From NCBI RefSeq assembly GCF_026342035.1, contig NZ_JAPENM010000010.1, forward strand, positions 124,001-188,000: 64,000 nt of DNA. The letters run 5' to 3'. Numbering within the stretch: the stretch's first letter is position 1; each line of letters opens with the position of its first letter. Shown here piece after piece: positions 25,926-34,570 of the stretch. This stretch comes from Aldersonia sp. NBC_00410. GTDB lineage: Bacteria; Actinomycetota; Actinomycetes; Mycobacteriales; Mycobacteriaceae. The notes under the pieces were generated by a model. The model was given only the letters and a program-made list of their open reading frames with translations. It ran no database searches and was not told the origin of the DNA. The translations under genes and the position numbers were made by a program.

Positions 25926-27764
25926 ATGAATCAGCCCGTCGATATCGCCTATCCGCACGCCTCCGGAAAAGCGGTGCGGACGCTACCGGAAGCATTCCAA
26001 GCGACCGCCGCGATGCATCCCGAGAAAGTCGCTCTCCGCACGCCGGGTGATATTCAGACCGTCACGTGGCGGGAGTACGCCGAGCGGGTCGAGAAGATCG
26101 CTTCCGGCCTCGCGGCGATCGGCGTCGGCCCGCGCGACACGGTCGGCATCATGCTCACCAACCGGCCGGAGTTCCATCTCGTCGACACGGCAGTGCTGCA
26201 CCTGGGCGCCATACCGTTCTCCATCTACAACACCAGCTCGCCGGACCAGATCTCCTACCTGTTCGGGAACGCCGAGAATCGCCTCGTCATCACCGAACTC
26301 GCGTTCCTCGCGGCGATCCAAGCCGCCGATACCCACGTCGAACAGATCATCACCGTCGATGGGCCGGCGACCGACACCGTGACGCTGGCCGACATCGAAG
26401 CCAACCCGAAGCAAGACTTCGATTTCGCCGCGTCCTGGCACGCGGTGCAGCCCTCCGATCTGGCGACGCTGATCTATACCTCCGGCACCACCGGTCCACC
26501 GAAGGGCGTGGAGATCAGCCATCTGAATCTGATCGCCGAGGGTGTGGCCCTGCACCCGATCTTCGAGGCCGACTTCGATGATCGGATCGCGTCCTATCTG
26601 CCCGCGGCGCACATTGCCGACCGCGCGTCGGCGCACGGCCTCAACATGATCGCCGGTATTCAGATCACCTCGGTTGCCGACCCGCGCGAAATCGCCGCGG
26701 CGTTGCCGGACACCCGGCCGACGGTGTTCTTCGGGGTGCCCCGGGTGTGGCAGAAGATCAAGGCCGGCATCGAGGCGAAGCTTGCGGCGGAGGAGAGCCC
26801 GGTCAAGAAGGCCCTGGCGAACTGGTCGCTCGGAGTCGCGAAACAGTACGCCGCTCGCAAGGTGGCGGGAAAGAGCGTGTCGCTGCCGCTGCAACTGCAG
26901 CACCGCGTAGCCGACACGCTGGTGCTGTCCAAGGTTCGGCACGCGCTCGGCTTCGACCAGATCAAGATCGCGTCCTGCGGCGCGGCCGCCACCCCGGCGG
27001 AGGTGCTCGAGTTCTTCCTCGGCCTCGGCATCGAGATCAACGAGGTGTGGGGCATGTCGGAGACCACAGGCGCGACGACGAGCACCTTGCCGGGCGATCT
27101 GGCATTCGGCACCGTCGGCCGGCCCGTCGAGGGGGTCGAGGTGAAACTCGCCGACGACGGTGAACTGCTGGTCCGCGGCCCGATGATCATGCCCGGGTAC
27201 CGCAAGTTGCCCGAAAAGACTGCCGAGACGATCGACTCCGACGGCTGGCTGGCCACCGGTGACATCGCCGAGATCGACGATCGCGGCTTCGTCACCATCG
27301 TCGACCGCAAGAAGGAACTGATTATCAACGCGGCCGGCAAGAACATGTCGCCGACCAATATCGAGAATGCGATGAAGGGTGCTTCCTCGCTCATCGGACA
27401 GGTGGCCGCGATCGGCGATGCGCAGCCCTATATCGCCGCGCTTATCGTGCTCGATCCGGATGCCGCGGCGGTACGGGCCAAGGCCCTCGGTATCCCCGAG
27501 GCGGACATGGCCACGCTTGTCGGACATCTCGAAATCCGCGACGAGGTCAAGCGGGCGGTCAAGGATGGCAATACGAAGCTCTCCCAGGTCGAGCAGATCA
27601 AACGATTCATCATCGTCCCGCAAGCCTGGGATCCGGGCGGCGAGGAACTGACGCCGACGATGAAGCTGCGGCGCAAGCCGATCGCCGAGAAGTACGCCGG
27701 TGAGATCGACGCTCTCTACGCCGATCCGACCGACGACCGTGTGATCGATATGAGCAGAAGCTGA
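25926..27764 (+). CDS. Long-chain fatty acyl-CoA/AMP ligase (FadD15-like)
   Basis: A 612-residue ANL-superfamily enzyme that activates fatty acids via acyl-AMP, usually to acyl-CoA. Motifs in order: LIYTSGTTGPPKG near residue 184 (P-loop), EVWGMSETTG near residue 375, GWLATGDIAEIDDRGF and the hinge VDRKKELIINAAGKN near residue 460. The extended length resembles bacterial long-chain acyl-CoA synthetases such as FadD15. I choose the ATG at 25926 (GGGAG 8 bases upstream; MNQPVDIAYPHASGKAVRTL); the open frame begins 30 codons earlier. A possible -10, TATCTT, lies at 25840-25845. It sits between pyrD and the convergent PEBP gene and could supply acyl chains for lipids of this cluster, but nothing proves that. 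Confidence 0.9.
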   Translation: MNQPVDIAYPHASGKAVRTLPEAFQATAAMHPEKVALRTPGDIQTVTWREYAERVEKIASGLAAIGVGPRDTVGIMLTNRPEFHLVDTAVLHLGAIPFSIYNTSSPDQISYLFGNAENRLVITELAFLAAIQAADTHVEQIITVDGPATDTVTLADIEANPKQDFDFAASWHAVQPSDLATLIYTSGTTGPPKGVEISHLNLIAEGVALHPIFEADFDDRIASYLPAAHIADRASAHGLNMIAGIQITSVADPREIAAALPDTRPTVFFGVPRVWQKIKAGIEAKLAAEESPVKKALANWSLGVAKQYAARKVAGKSVSLPLQLQHRVADTLVLSKVRHALGFDQIKIASCGAAATPAEVLEFFLGLGIEINEVWGMSETTGATTSTLPGDLAFGTVGRPVEGVEVKLADDGELLVRGPMIMPGYRKLPEKTAETIDSDGWLATGDIAEIDDRGFVTIVDRKKELIINAAGKNMSPTNIENAMKGASSLIGQVAAIGDAQPYIAALIVLDPDAAAVRAKALGIPEADMATLVGHLEIRDEVKRAVKDGNTKLSQVEQIKRFIIVPQAWDPGGEELTPTMKLRRKPIAEKYAGEIDALYADPTDDRVIDMSRS

Positions 27765-27782
27765 CGCTCAGGCCTTCTGCTC
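27752..27782. terminator. Bidirectional terminator spanning both convergent stop codons
   Basis: GAGCAGAAG (27752-27760) pairs with CTTCTGCTC (27774-27782), and inside it CTGA pairs with TCAG around a CGC loop, with a 2-nt bulge. The hairpin contains the TGA of the FadD gene and the stop of the PEBP gene, which are only 3 bases apart. Confidence 0.7.
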
Positions 27783-28316
27783 CCACGTCGCCGTGATGAC
27801 GGCGCGGGCGATCGAGTGCATGAAGAGGTTGAACCCGAGGTAGGCACAGGTGGCGTCCGGACCGATATCGAGCGATTCGACGCTCAGGGCGTGCACCGCG
27901 GTGATGTAGCGGTGCACGCCGTGCCCGGCGGGCGGCGCGGCACCGATGTAGTTCGCCAGGCCGGCGTCATTGCGCAACGTGATGGCGTTGGCCGGTAGCC
28001 CCGTCCCGCCGTCGTCGCCGGCGCCGGAGACCACCGACGTCGTGGACGCTGGGATATTGAAAACGGCCCAGTGCCAGAATCCGGAGCCGGTGGGCGCATC
28101 GGGGTCGAGGTTGGTCACGGCGAAGCTCTTCGTTTCGGCCGGGAACCCCGACCACGACAGCTGCGGCGAGACGTCGTGGCCGCCGGCGCCCATGATGCCG
28201 CTGACCTGCGGCAGCTTGAACTGGCCGCCGTCGGTGAAGTCCTCCGAGGTGAGCTCGAACGACGGCAGTTTCGGCAGGAAGTCGTACGGGTCGAATCCGA
28301 ACGGTGCATCGGCCAT
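27768..28316 (-). CDS. YbhB/YbcL family Raf kinase inhibitor-like (PEBP) protein
   Basis: A 182-residue phosphatidylethanolamine-binding-fold protein without signal peptide. Conserved segments: [40 protein letters not shown] (anion-binding site) and [20 protein letters not shown]. It is probably the counterpart of M. tuberculosis Rv2140c (TB18.6), which as I recall has the same neighbours. AGAGAGG precedes the ATG. It is co-directional with, and 16 bases downstream of, the M20 peptidase. Ligand unknown. Confidence 0.93.
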   Translation of the reverse strand: MADAPFGFDPYDFLPKLPSFELTSEDFTDGGQFKLPQVSGIMGAGGHDVSPQLSWSGFPAETKSFAVTNLDPDAPTGSGFWHWAVFNIPASTTSVVSGAGDDGGTGLPANAITLRNDAGLANYIGAAPPAGHGVHRYITAVHALSVESLDIGPDATCAYLGFNLFMHSIARAVITATWEQKA

Positions 28317-28332
28317 GTGAACCTCTCTCGTC

Positions 28333-29694
28333 TCAGCTGTGCAACAGCAGGTGCTCGAGCACGCGGGTGCCGAACTCGAGTGCGTCCATCGGTACCCGCT
28401 CGTCCACGCCGTGAAACAGCGCGGAGAAGTCGAGGTCCGGCGGCAACTGCAGCGGCGCGAAACCGAAGCAGCGAATCCCTAAGCGGGCGAACGCTTTTGC
28501 GTCGGTCCCACCGGATAGCATATAGGGCACGGTGCGGCCGTTCGGGTCGTTGGCGAGAATCGCAGCATTCATCGCATCGACCAGATGCCCGTCGAAGGTC
28601 GTCTCATAGGAGTCGAGCTTGGTAACCCATTCACGGGTCACGTCGGGCCCGATCAGCTCGTCCACCTCCCGCTCGAATTCCGCTTGCCTGCCGGGCAGCA
28701 CACGGCAGTCGACGACAGCCTCCGCGGTCTGCGGAATGACATTCGCCTTGTATCCCGCGCGCAGCATCGTCGGGTTCGCGGTGTCGCGGAGGGTCGCGCC
28801 GATGATTTTGGAGATGGTGCCGAGCTTGGCCAGAGTGCCGTCGATACCCGGCGAGTGCGGGTCGAATTCGATCCCGGTCTCCGTGGAGACCGCGGCGAGA
28901 AACTCGGCCACCGAGTCGGCGAGGACCAGCGGAAAGGTGTGCGTACCCAGCCGCGCGACCGCCTGGGCGAGAATCGTCACCGCGTTGTCCTCGTGTAGGA
29001 ACGAGCCGTGACCGGCGCGAGCCTTGGCCGTGAGCCGCATCCAGGCGAGCCCCTTCTCGGCCGTCTCGACGAGGTAGAGCCGGCGCTCCTCGCCGTCGCG
29101 GGTCGGCACGGTCAACGAGAACCCGCCGACCTCACCGACCGCCTCGGTGATGCCGTCGAACAACTCGGGACGGTTGTCGACCAGCCAGTGGGAGCCGTAC
29201 TTGCCGCCGTTCTCCTCGTCGGCGAGGAATGCGAACACCAGGTCACGTGGCGGCACCGTGCCCTCGGCCCGGAACTGGCGCGCCAGTGCCAGGGTCATTC
29301 CGACCATGTCCTTCATATCGATGGCGCCGCGGCCCCACACGTAGCCGTCCTCGACGGCTCCGGAGAAGGGGTGCACGCTCCAGTCGGCGGGTTCGGCGGG
29401 GACGACATCGAGATGACCGTGGATCAGGAGCGCCCCTCGGCCGGAATCCGCACCGGGCAGCCGCGCGAACACGTTGCCACGGCCCGGGGCGCCGGACTCG
29501 ACATAGGTCGTCTCGTACCCGACCTCCTCGAGTTGCTCGGCGACCCACTTCGCGCAGTCCTCCTCCCCCTTGGTGGTTTCGAGTTCACCGGTGTTGGAGG
29601 TATCGAACCGGATGAGCCTGCTGACGAGGTCGACCACCTCGGCTTCGGCGCGCGAGCGTTCTGGGCGACCCTGACCTTCCGCTGTCCCTGGCAC
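28333..29694 (-). CDS. M20/M25/M40 family metallopeptidase (Rv2141c-like)
   Basis: A 453-residue co-catalytic zinc peptidase/deacylase. Metal ligands and the catalytic Glu are visible: [11 protein letters not shown] near residue 90, [10 protein letters not shown] near residue 120, LADEENGG near residue 158 and FHGVDERV near residue 430. The lid domain lies between. The family cleaves dipeptides, N-acyl amino acids or related amides; the substrate here is not known. The start is a GTG at 29692-29694. In M. tuberculosis the neighbour of TB18.6 is, as I recall, a similar M20 enzyme (Rv2141c), extending the conserved block. Confidence 0.92.
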   Translation of the reverse strand: MPGTAEGQGRPERSRAEAEVVDLVSRLIRFDTSNTGELETTKGEEDCAKWVAEQLEEVGYETTYVESGAPGRGNVFARLPGADSGRGALLIHGHLDVVPAEPADWSVHPFSGAVEDGYVWGRGAIDMKDMVGMTLALARQFRAEGTVPPRDLVFAFLADEENGGKYGSHWLVDNRPELFDGITEAVGEVGGFSLTVPTRDGEERRLYLVETAEKGLAWMRLTAKARAGHGSFLHEDNAVTILAQAVARLGTHTFPLVLADSVAEFLAAVSTETGIEFDPHSPGIDGTLAKLGTISKIIGATLRDTANPTMLRAGYKANVIPQTAEAVVDCRVLPGRQAEFEREVDELIGPDVTREWVTKLDSYETTFDGHLVDAMNAAILANDPNGRTVPYMLSGGTDAKAFARLGIRCFGFAPLQLPPDLDFSALFHGVDERVPMDALEFGTRVLEHLLLHS

Positions 29695-29849
29695 TCCACT
29701 TTCCTACCACCGCGATGCACTGGGCGCGGCGATCGGGGACGCGGTGAACGGGCACCGGTCGCGACCACTGTTTGGCTCGTGACGGGGGCGATTTTGGCTG
29801 GCGGAAGTTATCCGATAACCTTTGTCAGCGCGCACGGCAACGTGCGCGA

Positions 29850-29935
29850 GTCCGAGTGGCGGAATGGCAGACGCGCTAGCTTGAGGTGCTAGTGCCCTAT
29901 TAACGGGCGTGGGGGTTCAAGTCCCCCCTCGGACA
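29850..29935 (+). tRNA. tRNA-Leu (anticodon GAG)
   Basis: An 86-nt tRNA. The acceptor stem GTCCGAG (29850-29856) pairs with CTCGGAC (29928-29934) and the discriminator is A. Anticodon stem CTAGC/GCTAG encloses the loop TTGAGGT, giving anticodon GAG. A long variable arm (TGCCC...CGGGC) marks a class II tRNA. T-arm GGGGG-TTCAAGT-CCCCC. The CCA end is not encoded. An AT-richer patch at 29806-29819 (TTATCCGATAAC) may be its promoter. Confidence 0.96.
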
Positions 29936-30015
29936 CCCACGATCGATTCTCACTCTTCCTTTTCCGTGCCGCGCGGCAAGTCCGGCGACACGGCATCACT
30001 GCCGCGACGAGGCCG

Positions 30016-31071
30016 TCAGCAGAAGAGGCCCTTCGCGAGCACCGCCCACGAGGCCTTGAGGTCGTCCTTCCAGTAGCCCCAGGAATGCGTGCCGGTGTCG
30101 CGGAAACTGTAGGTGGCGGGAATTCCCAGTTCATTCAGGCGGGTCTGCATGTTGTGTGCGCAGTAGTTGGTCGCCGCCTCGATGACTCCGCCGACCACAA
30201 CCTGATTGGCGAGACCGTACGGGCCGGGGATCGTGTACGGACCGTTGAGTGTCTCGTACTGCCCCGGCAGGCCGCTGCCGTTCGAAATGTAAAGGTTGGC
30301 CCCGCGCAGCGCTTCCGCATGCAGATAGGGATCGTTGGCTGCCCAATTCGGATCGTCGAGCGGACCCCACATGTTCAGCGTGTTGCCACCGCCCCAGGTC
30401 TCCACCGTCAGCTTGACGAACTGCTGGCCAAGGGGGTCACTCGTCTGCGCGCATCCCGAATAGGACGCGACGCTTTTGTACAACCCCGGCTTTGCGATGG
30501 CGAGCGCAAAAACGGCCGTCGCCGAGGTGGACAATCCGGCGATCGCGTTGTGCTTGCTCGTGCCGAACGCAGCATCGATCAACGGCGGCAGTTCCTCGGT
30601 GAAGTAGGTCTTCCACTTGTTCGGGCCCAGCACCGGGTCGTTCTTGATCCAGTCGGTGTAGTAGCTCCACGGACCACCGATCGGCTGAACGACGTTGATG
30701 TTCTTATCGGACAGGAAGGTCAGCGCGTCGGTCTTCTTCTGCCATGACGCGTCATCGACGCCGCCGCCGGCGCCATTGAGCAGGTAGAGCGTCGGCCTCG
30801 GCACCGACGTGTCGGTCGGTCGCAGAACGTCCACGGGGAAGGTGGTGTTCATCGCCGTGGAGTGCACCCAGATGCGGATATTGCGGTCATCGACGATCTG
30901 CATGTGATCGATGTAGGAGCCGTCCGGCGCGGTCGGCGCCGCGAGCAACTCGCCAGTCTCGATGATCGGATCGGCGGCTGCGCGGGCGGTTCCCCACGCC
31001 ACCGAAAGCGTCGCTACCAGGGCGGTCAGCACCACCACCAACGCCACACGAATGCTCGTTCTGTCTATCAC
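30016..31071 (-). CDS. Secreted mycolyltransferase / antigen 85-type esterase
   Basis: About 351 residues, with a Sec signal peptide (positively charged start, then VALVVVLTALVATLSVAWG, cleavage near ARAAA). The mature protein is an alpha/beta-hydrolase of the antigen 85 (corynomycolyl-/mycolyltransferase) family: LYLLNGAGGG oxyanion region, nucleophile elbow AIAGLSTSAT, and a C-terminal catalytic His in TGTHSWGYWKDDL. Such enzymes move mycolic acids onto trehalose, arabinogalactan or proteins in the cell wall. I take the GTG at 31069-31071 because GAGGA lies 8 bases upstream; the frame also opens at a GTG at 31086. It follows the 51-codon gene and acyltransferase as the last gene of a small operon. 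Confidence 0.9.
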   Translation of the reverse strand: MIDRTSIRVALVVVLTALVATLSVAWGTARAAADPIIETGELLAAPTAPDGSYIDHMQIVDDRNIRIWVHSTAMNTTFPVDVLRPTDTSVPRPTLYLLNGAGGGVDDASWQKKTDALTFLSDKNINVVQPIGGPWSYYTDWIKNDPVLGPNKWKTYFTEELPPLIDAAFGTSKHNAIAGLSTSATAVFALAIAKPGLYKSVASYSGCAQTSDPLGQQFVKLTVETWGGGNTLNMWGPLDDPNWAANDPYLHAEALRGANLYISNGSGLPGQYETLNGPYTIPGPYGLANQVVVGGVIEAATNYCAHNMQTRLNELGIPATYSFRDTGTHSWGYWKDDLKASWAVLAKGLFC

Positions 31072-31090
31072 GACGTCATTCCTCACTGCT

Positions 31091-31246
31091 TCAGCGTCGG
31101 ATCAGATCCGGTCGACGACGCAGCGCCGCTGCATCCCAGCCGACCACCCATGATGGGATGTCGCCTCTTGCGAAATCGACCAGAATCTCGGCATCGTTAC
31201 GGATCCGCCGAGCGCGGACGTAATGCGATCCGTCACCGGCTGTCAC
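31091..31246 (-). CDS. Small coupled gene, 51 residues, function unknown
   Basis: A short frame starting at a GTG (31244-31246) that overlaps the stop of the upstream acyltransferase as GTGA, the same 4-base coupling used by several real gene pairs in this window. It ends 20-odd bases before the mycolyltransferase start. The peptide has Arg-rich stretches (SHYVRARRIR, ALRRRPDLIRR) around a more hydrophobic centre (AEILVDFARGDIPSWVVGWD). I recognise no family. Its place between two envelope acyl-transfer enzymes is suggestive only. Identification rests on the overlap and spacing, so moderate confidence. Confidence 0.5.
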   Translation of the reverse strand: MTAGDGSHYVRARRIRNDAEILVDFARGDIPSWVVGWDAAALRRRPDLIRR

Positions 31247-32580
31247 CAAAAAATCGGCATCAACCCGTACCGCGCGAGCACCGATTCGATCATATCGATC
31301 AACTCGGCTCTGGTCTTCGGGTTCGGCGGGTGAAATGCGGTGACACGTAGGGCCGTTGTTCCACCGGATTCGGTGAGAATCATCGCCAGACACCCCCCGT
31401 TCCTGCTGAGGGCTGCGGGTGCTTCTACCGCTCGATTGATCAGCGAACCCGACATGAAGGCGGCCGTTCCACCGTCGATGCGCATAATCGCCGGATGTGT
31501 TTTGCCGACCACCGAGCATATGGTGCTGAGGTAGTCGGACACCCGGATATTCGCACCGATGCGCCGCAATCTCCGCCGCGGAATGATTCTGTGCATCGCG
31601 ACGAAACGATCGTTCGTGCTCCCGTCCACGTCCTGCTGCAGCACCTGCTTCAATTGGGCGCGTAACGGTTGAAGGTCCGTCGCAGGATCGAGCTCCGGTG
31701 ACACGTTCACGGACACACCACGAACCGCGTTGGCCCGTGCATCACCACGACCGGCTCGGTCGCTGACCGGCATATTGATGCGTGTCATCCCAGACTGCGT
31801 CGTCCGCCCGAGCGCAACCGCGATATCGGAGGCTACCGCGACCGCGAGCACGGTCGAAGTTCCTCCCCGATCGGCGGCCGCGGCATGCCATTCGGCGGCG
31901 GGGATCACTGCGATCACCCGCGGAATCTCGAACGTATCGTCCAACTCGACAGCGGATTCGGACCTCGGCGCCGTGTCGCGCGGATCCGGCCGGGGAGCCG
32001 CGGCGGGCGAGGTGCGATGCCGAGCGAAGGCGACCTGGGCCCGGGCCGCTCGGGCAAGCTCACGAGTCGACGAAGCCAGTTCGCTCAGCGCCGTCGGAAG
32101 CGTTGCGCGCTGCTCGTTGGAAACCGGCACATCCACATTTCGGCGTTCCACCGCGTCCTCGACCGCCTGGAACAGAAACAGCGCGTCCGCGATGGCGTGC
32201 GACACCAGCAACGACACTACCGCTCGGCCGTCGTCCAACTGTGCCGTCGCCAACCGCCAGGCCGGGCCACCGTACGCATCGATCTCGGCGTGCGACTGCT
32301 CCGCCACCCAACTCTCGAGATCCTCCCGGTCGAGCACTCGCGAGGTCACCTCGAGTGGCGCGAATTGCGCCTTCGACGTCCACCGATCGCCCGCGGCGCC
32401 CAGCACCGCTGGAGCGATTACGCGACCCAGCATGCCGCGCTGAAGCTCCGCACAGAACGCCCGAAGCGCCGGGAGATCAACCGGTCGGTCGTACATCCAC
32501 AACACATGCGACGCCGTCACGCCGAAGGCCGTCTGCATTCTCGCCATCACGCTGTCGACGTCGTCCAGACGCTCCCGCAC
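31243..32580 (-). CDS. Condensing acyltransferase, WS/DGAT - PapA-like
   Basis: A 445-residue member of the CoA-dependent acyltransferase (condensation-like) superfamily. The catalytic HxxxD is kept within LLVSHAIADALFLF near residue 136, although the first His and last Gly of the textbook HHxxxDG are Ser and Ala. A second conserved segment, GTSTVLAVAVASDIAVAL, resembles the NDVVLA region of wax ester/diacylglycerol synthases. PapA proteins of mycobacteria use the same fold to acylate glycolipids. The start GTG at 32580 has a strong GGAGGG 7 bases upstream; the open frame 53 codons further up is Arg/Pro-rich and lacks family features. It leads an operon with the 51-codon gene and the mycolyltransferase and is divergent from the exporter genes. 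Confidence 0.72.
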   Translation of the reverse strand: MRERLDDVDSVMARMQTAFGVTASHVLWMYDRPVDLPALRAFCAELQRGMLGRVIAPAVLGAAGDRWTSKAQFAPLEVTSRVLDREDLESWVAEQSHAEIDAYGGPAWRLATAQLDDGRAVVSLLVSHAIADALFLFQAVEDAVERRNVDVPVSNEQRATLPTALSELASSTRELARAARAQVAFARHRTSPAAAPRPDPRDTAPRSESAVELDDTFEIPRVIAVIPAAEWHAAAADRGGTSTVLAVAVASDIAVALGRTTQSGMTRINMPVSDRAGRGDARANAVRGVSVNVSPELDPATDLQPLRAQLKQVLQQDVDGSTNDRFVAMHRIIPRRRLRRIGANIRVSDYLSTICSVVGKTHPAIMRIDGGTAAFMSGSLINRAVEAPAALSRNGGCLAMILTESGGTTALRVTAFHPPNPKTRAELIDMIESVLARYGLMPIFW

Positions 32581-32795
32581 CGCACCACCCTCCTGCCGGA
32601 CCCGGTACCCGTGCTGGTTTCGCTCGGATGTTGCAGCATCATGACGGCTATCGACAGGCGGCGTGCGCACAGATAAGCGACGGCCGACCGCCGGGCGTGC
32701 CGTAGCGTGGTCGAGCGGACCTCTGTCGCACAGTAACATTCCGCGTTCCAGGCGAGATCAGATGCGGACGGTCCGTTGCCTACGTTGGAGAGTCG

Positions 32796-33779
32796 ATGTC
32801 AAGTACGCGCGCCGCGGCCGAAAGCGCCAGCGCAGCGGTCTACGTCGCGGACGTCCATAAGTCTTTTGGCGATGTCCAGGCACTACGTGGGGTCAGTTTC
32901 GCCGCAGAGCGAGGCACCGTTCTGGGCATCCTCGGCCCCAACGGGGCGGGGAAGACCACCACAATCAAGGTCTTGTCGACGCTGTTGCGTCCCGACAGCG
33001 GAACCGCCTTCGTCGCCGGCCATGACGTCGTCAGGGATCCCGCCGCTGTGCGCCGCGCGATCATGATGACCGGCCAGAACGCCGCGCTCGATCAGAATCT
33101 CTCCGGTCGCGCGAACCTCGAGTTTTTCGGGCGATTGATGGGCCTGGATCGTAAAGATGCCCGCAAGCGCGCCGACGAACTGCTCGAACTCTTCGACCTG
33201 GCTGTCCCAGGGCGACGGCCGGTTGGCAGCTATTCGGGCGGTATGCGGCGGCGCGTCGACCTCGCCTGCGGCCTTGTGGTGCGACCCGAGGTCATATTTC
33301 TGGACGAACCGACCACCGGCCTGGACCCTCGGAGCCGGCAGAGCGTGTGGCACCTCATCTCGAGGCTGAAAGATGAAGGCATCACTGTCTTGCTCACAAC
33401 GCAGTACCTGGAAGAAGTCGATCTGCTCAGCGACAAGATCATCGTGATCGACGGAGGCACGGTCATCTCGGAAGGAACAGCCGACGAACTCAAGGCACGC
33501 ACCGGAGGCACGTTCTGCGAGGTCGTGCCGCGCGACCCCGCCCAACTCGGCGCGGTGGTGCAGGCCCTGGGCGATCTCATTCCCCAGGCCCTACGAGACG
33601 AGGCTGTCGCACTCGGCGATCGCGTCTCCATACCGGCCGCCGACGGATCTGAGACTATGGCCGAGGTGTTGCGCCGCATCCACACCAACGGAATCGCGAT
33701 CGCCGACGTCGCATTGCGCCGACCGTCGCTCGACGATGTGTTCCTCACCTTGACGGGCCACCCGGGAACACACTCGTGA
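32796..33779 (+). CDS. DrrA-type ABC exporter, ATP-binding protein
   Basis: A 327-residue ATPase of the daunorubicin-resistance (DrrA) class. Walker A GPNGAGKTT near residue 49, signature YSGGMRRRVDLA near residue 147, Walker B VIFLDEPTTGLDP, H-loop region TVLLTTQYLEEVD. The C-terminal roughly 90 residues form the DrrA-specific domain (GTFCEVVPRDP onward). It would energise the two following permeases. GGAG lies before the ATG. Its stop overlaps the next start (GTGA). DrrABC systems in mycobacteria export complex lipids such as PDIM, and in streptomycetes drugs, so the neighbouring NRPS product is a reasonable but unproven cargo. Confidence 0.93.
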   Translation: MSSTRAAAESASAAVYVADVHKSFGDVQALRGVSFAAERGTVLGILGPNGAGKTTTIKVLSTLLRPDSGTAFVAGHDVVRDPAAVRRAIMMTGQNAALDQNLSGRANLEFFGRLMGLDRKDARKRADELLELFDLAVPGRRPVGSYSGGMRRRVDLACGLVVRPEVIFLDEPTTGLDPRSRQSVWHLISRLKDEGITVLLTTQYLEEVDLLSDKIIVIDGGTVISEGTADELKARTGGTFCEVVPRDPAQLGAVVQALGDLIPQALRDEAVALGDRVSIPAADGSETMAEVLRRIHTNGIAIADVALRRPSLDDVFLTLTGHPGTHS

Positions 33780-34570
33780 CGGTATCGGTCTTCGGCACGG
33801 ACAATCGGCGAGTCGAGCCGTCGAAAGTACGCCAGTGGTCGATCCTGACCAATCGGGTACTGCTGAATCTGTTCAACTCCGGCCAGATCTTGATCGCGTT
33901 CGTGACCCCGGTAATCTTCACGCTCGGGTTCTACCTGCCGTTGCGTTACGTAATGGGCGTTCAGGGCATCGACTACGCGCAGTTCGTCATGCCGATCATC
34001 GCACTACAGACCGTCGGTTTCGCGATGACGTCCAATGCACAGATCGCTGCATTCGAGACGCTGAGCGGCCTGAACGACAGGCTGCACACGATGCCGATCG
34101 CCTCCTTCGTCCCGCTCGCCGCGCGTATCACCGGAGGGATGCTGCGGGCCGGCATATCCTTGGCGGTGGCAATCGGCCTCGGGTATCTGATCGGGTTCCG
34201 ATTCGAAGCCGGGTTTTGGCAGGGCGTGCTCTTCGTGGTGTTCACATTTGCCGTGGGTACCGTCCTGTCGCTCGGCGCCGACGCGCTGGGCGTGCTGACC
34301 CGGAGCCCGGAGTCGTTGAGCCAGGCGCTGACACTGCCCATCCTGATCTTCGGCATGCTCTCCGCGGGCTTCGTTCCCGAGACCGGTTTTCCCGAGTGGA
34401 TTCAGCCATTCGTCCGAAATCAGCCGATCTCACAGTTCGCGGTCTCGATGCAAGACATGACGACCGACGGCGTGACATTCCATGTGCTGTGGCCTGCACT
34501 CGCCTGGCTCGGCGGCATGGTTGCGCTGTTCGTACCGCTGGCGATCTGGGCGAGCGGGCGGCGGCAGTGA
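33776..34570 (+). CDS. DrrB-type ABC exporter permease
   Basis: A 264-residue ABC-2 type permease with about six hydrophobic helices (ILIAFVTPVIFTLGFYLPL; AARITGGMLRAGISLAVAIG; LTLPILIFGMLSAGFVP) and a conserved tail region QPFVRNQPISQF. The start GTG overlaps the ATPase stop and its own stop overlaps the second permease, giving a coupled three-gene exporter operon. Confidence 0.92.
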   Translation: MTVSVFGTDNRRVEPSKVRQWSILTNRVLLNLFNSGQILIAFVTPVIFTLGFYLPLRYVMGVQGIDYAQFVMPIIALQTVGFAMTSNAQIAAFETLSGLNDRLHTMPIASFVPLAARITGGMLRAGISLAVAIGLGYLIGFRFEAGFWQGVLFVVFTFAVGTVLSLGADALGVLTRSPESLSQALTLPILIFGMLSAGFVPETGFPEWIQPFVRNQPISQFAVSMQDMTTDGVTFHVLWPALAWLGGMVALFVPLAIWASGRRQ

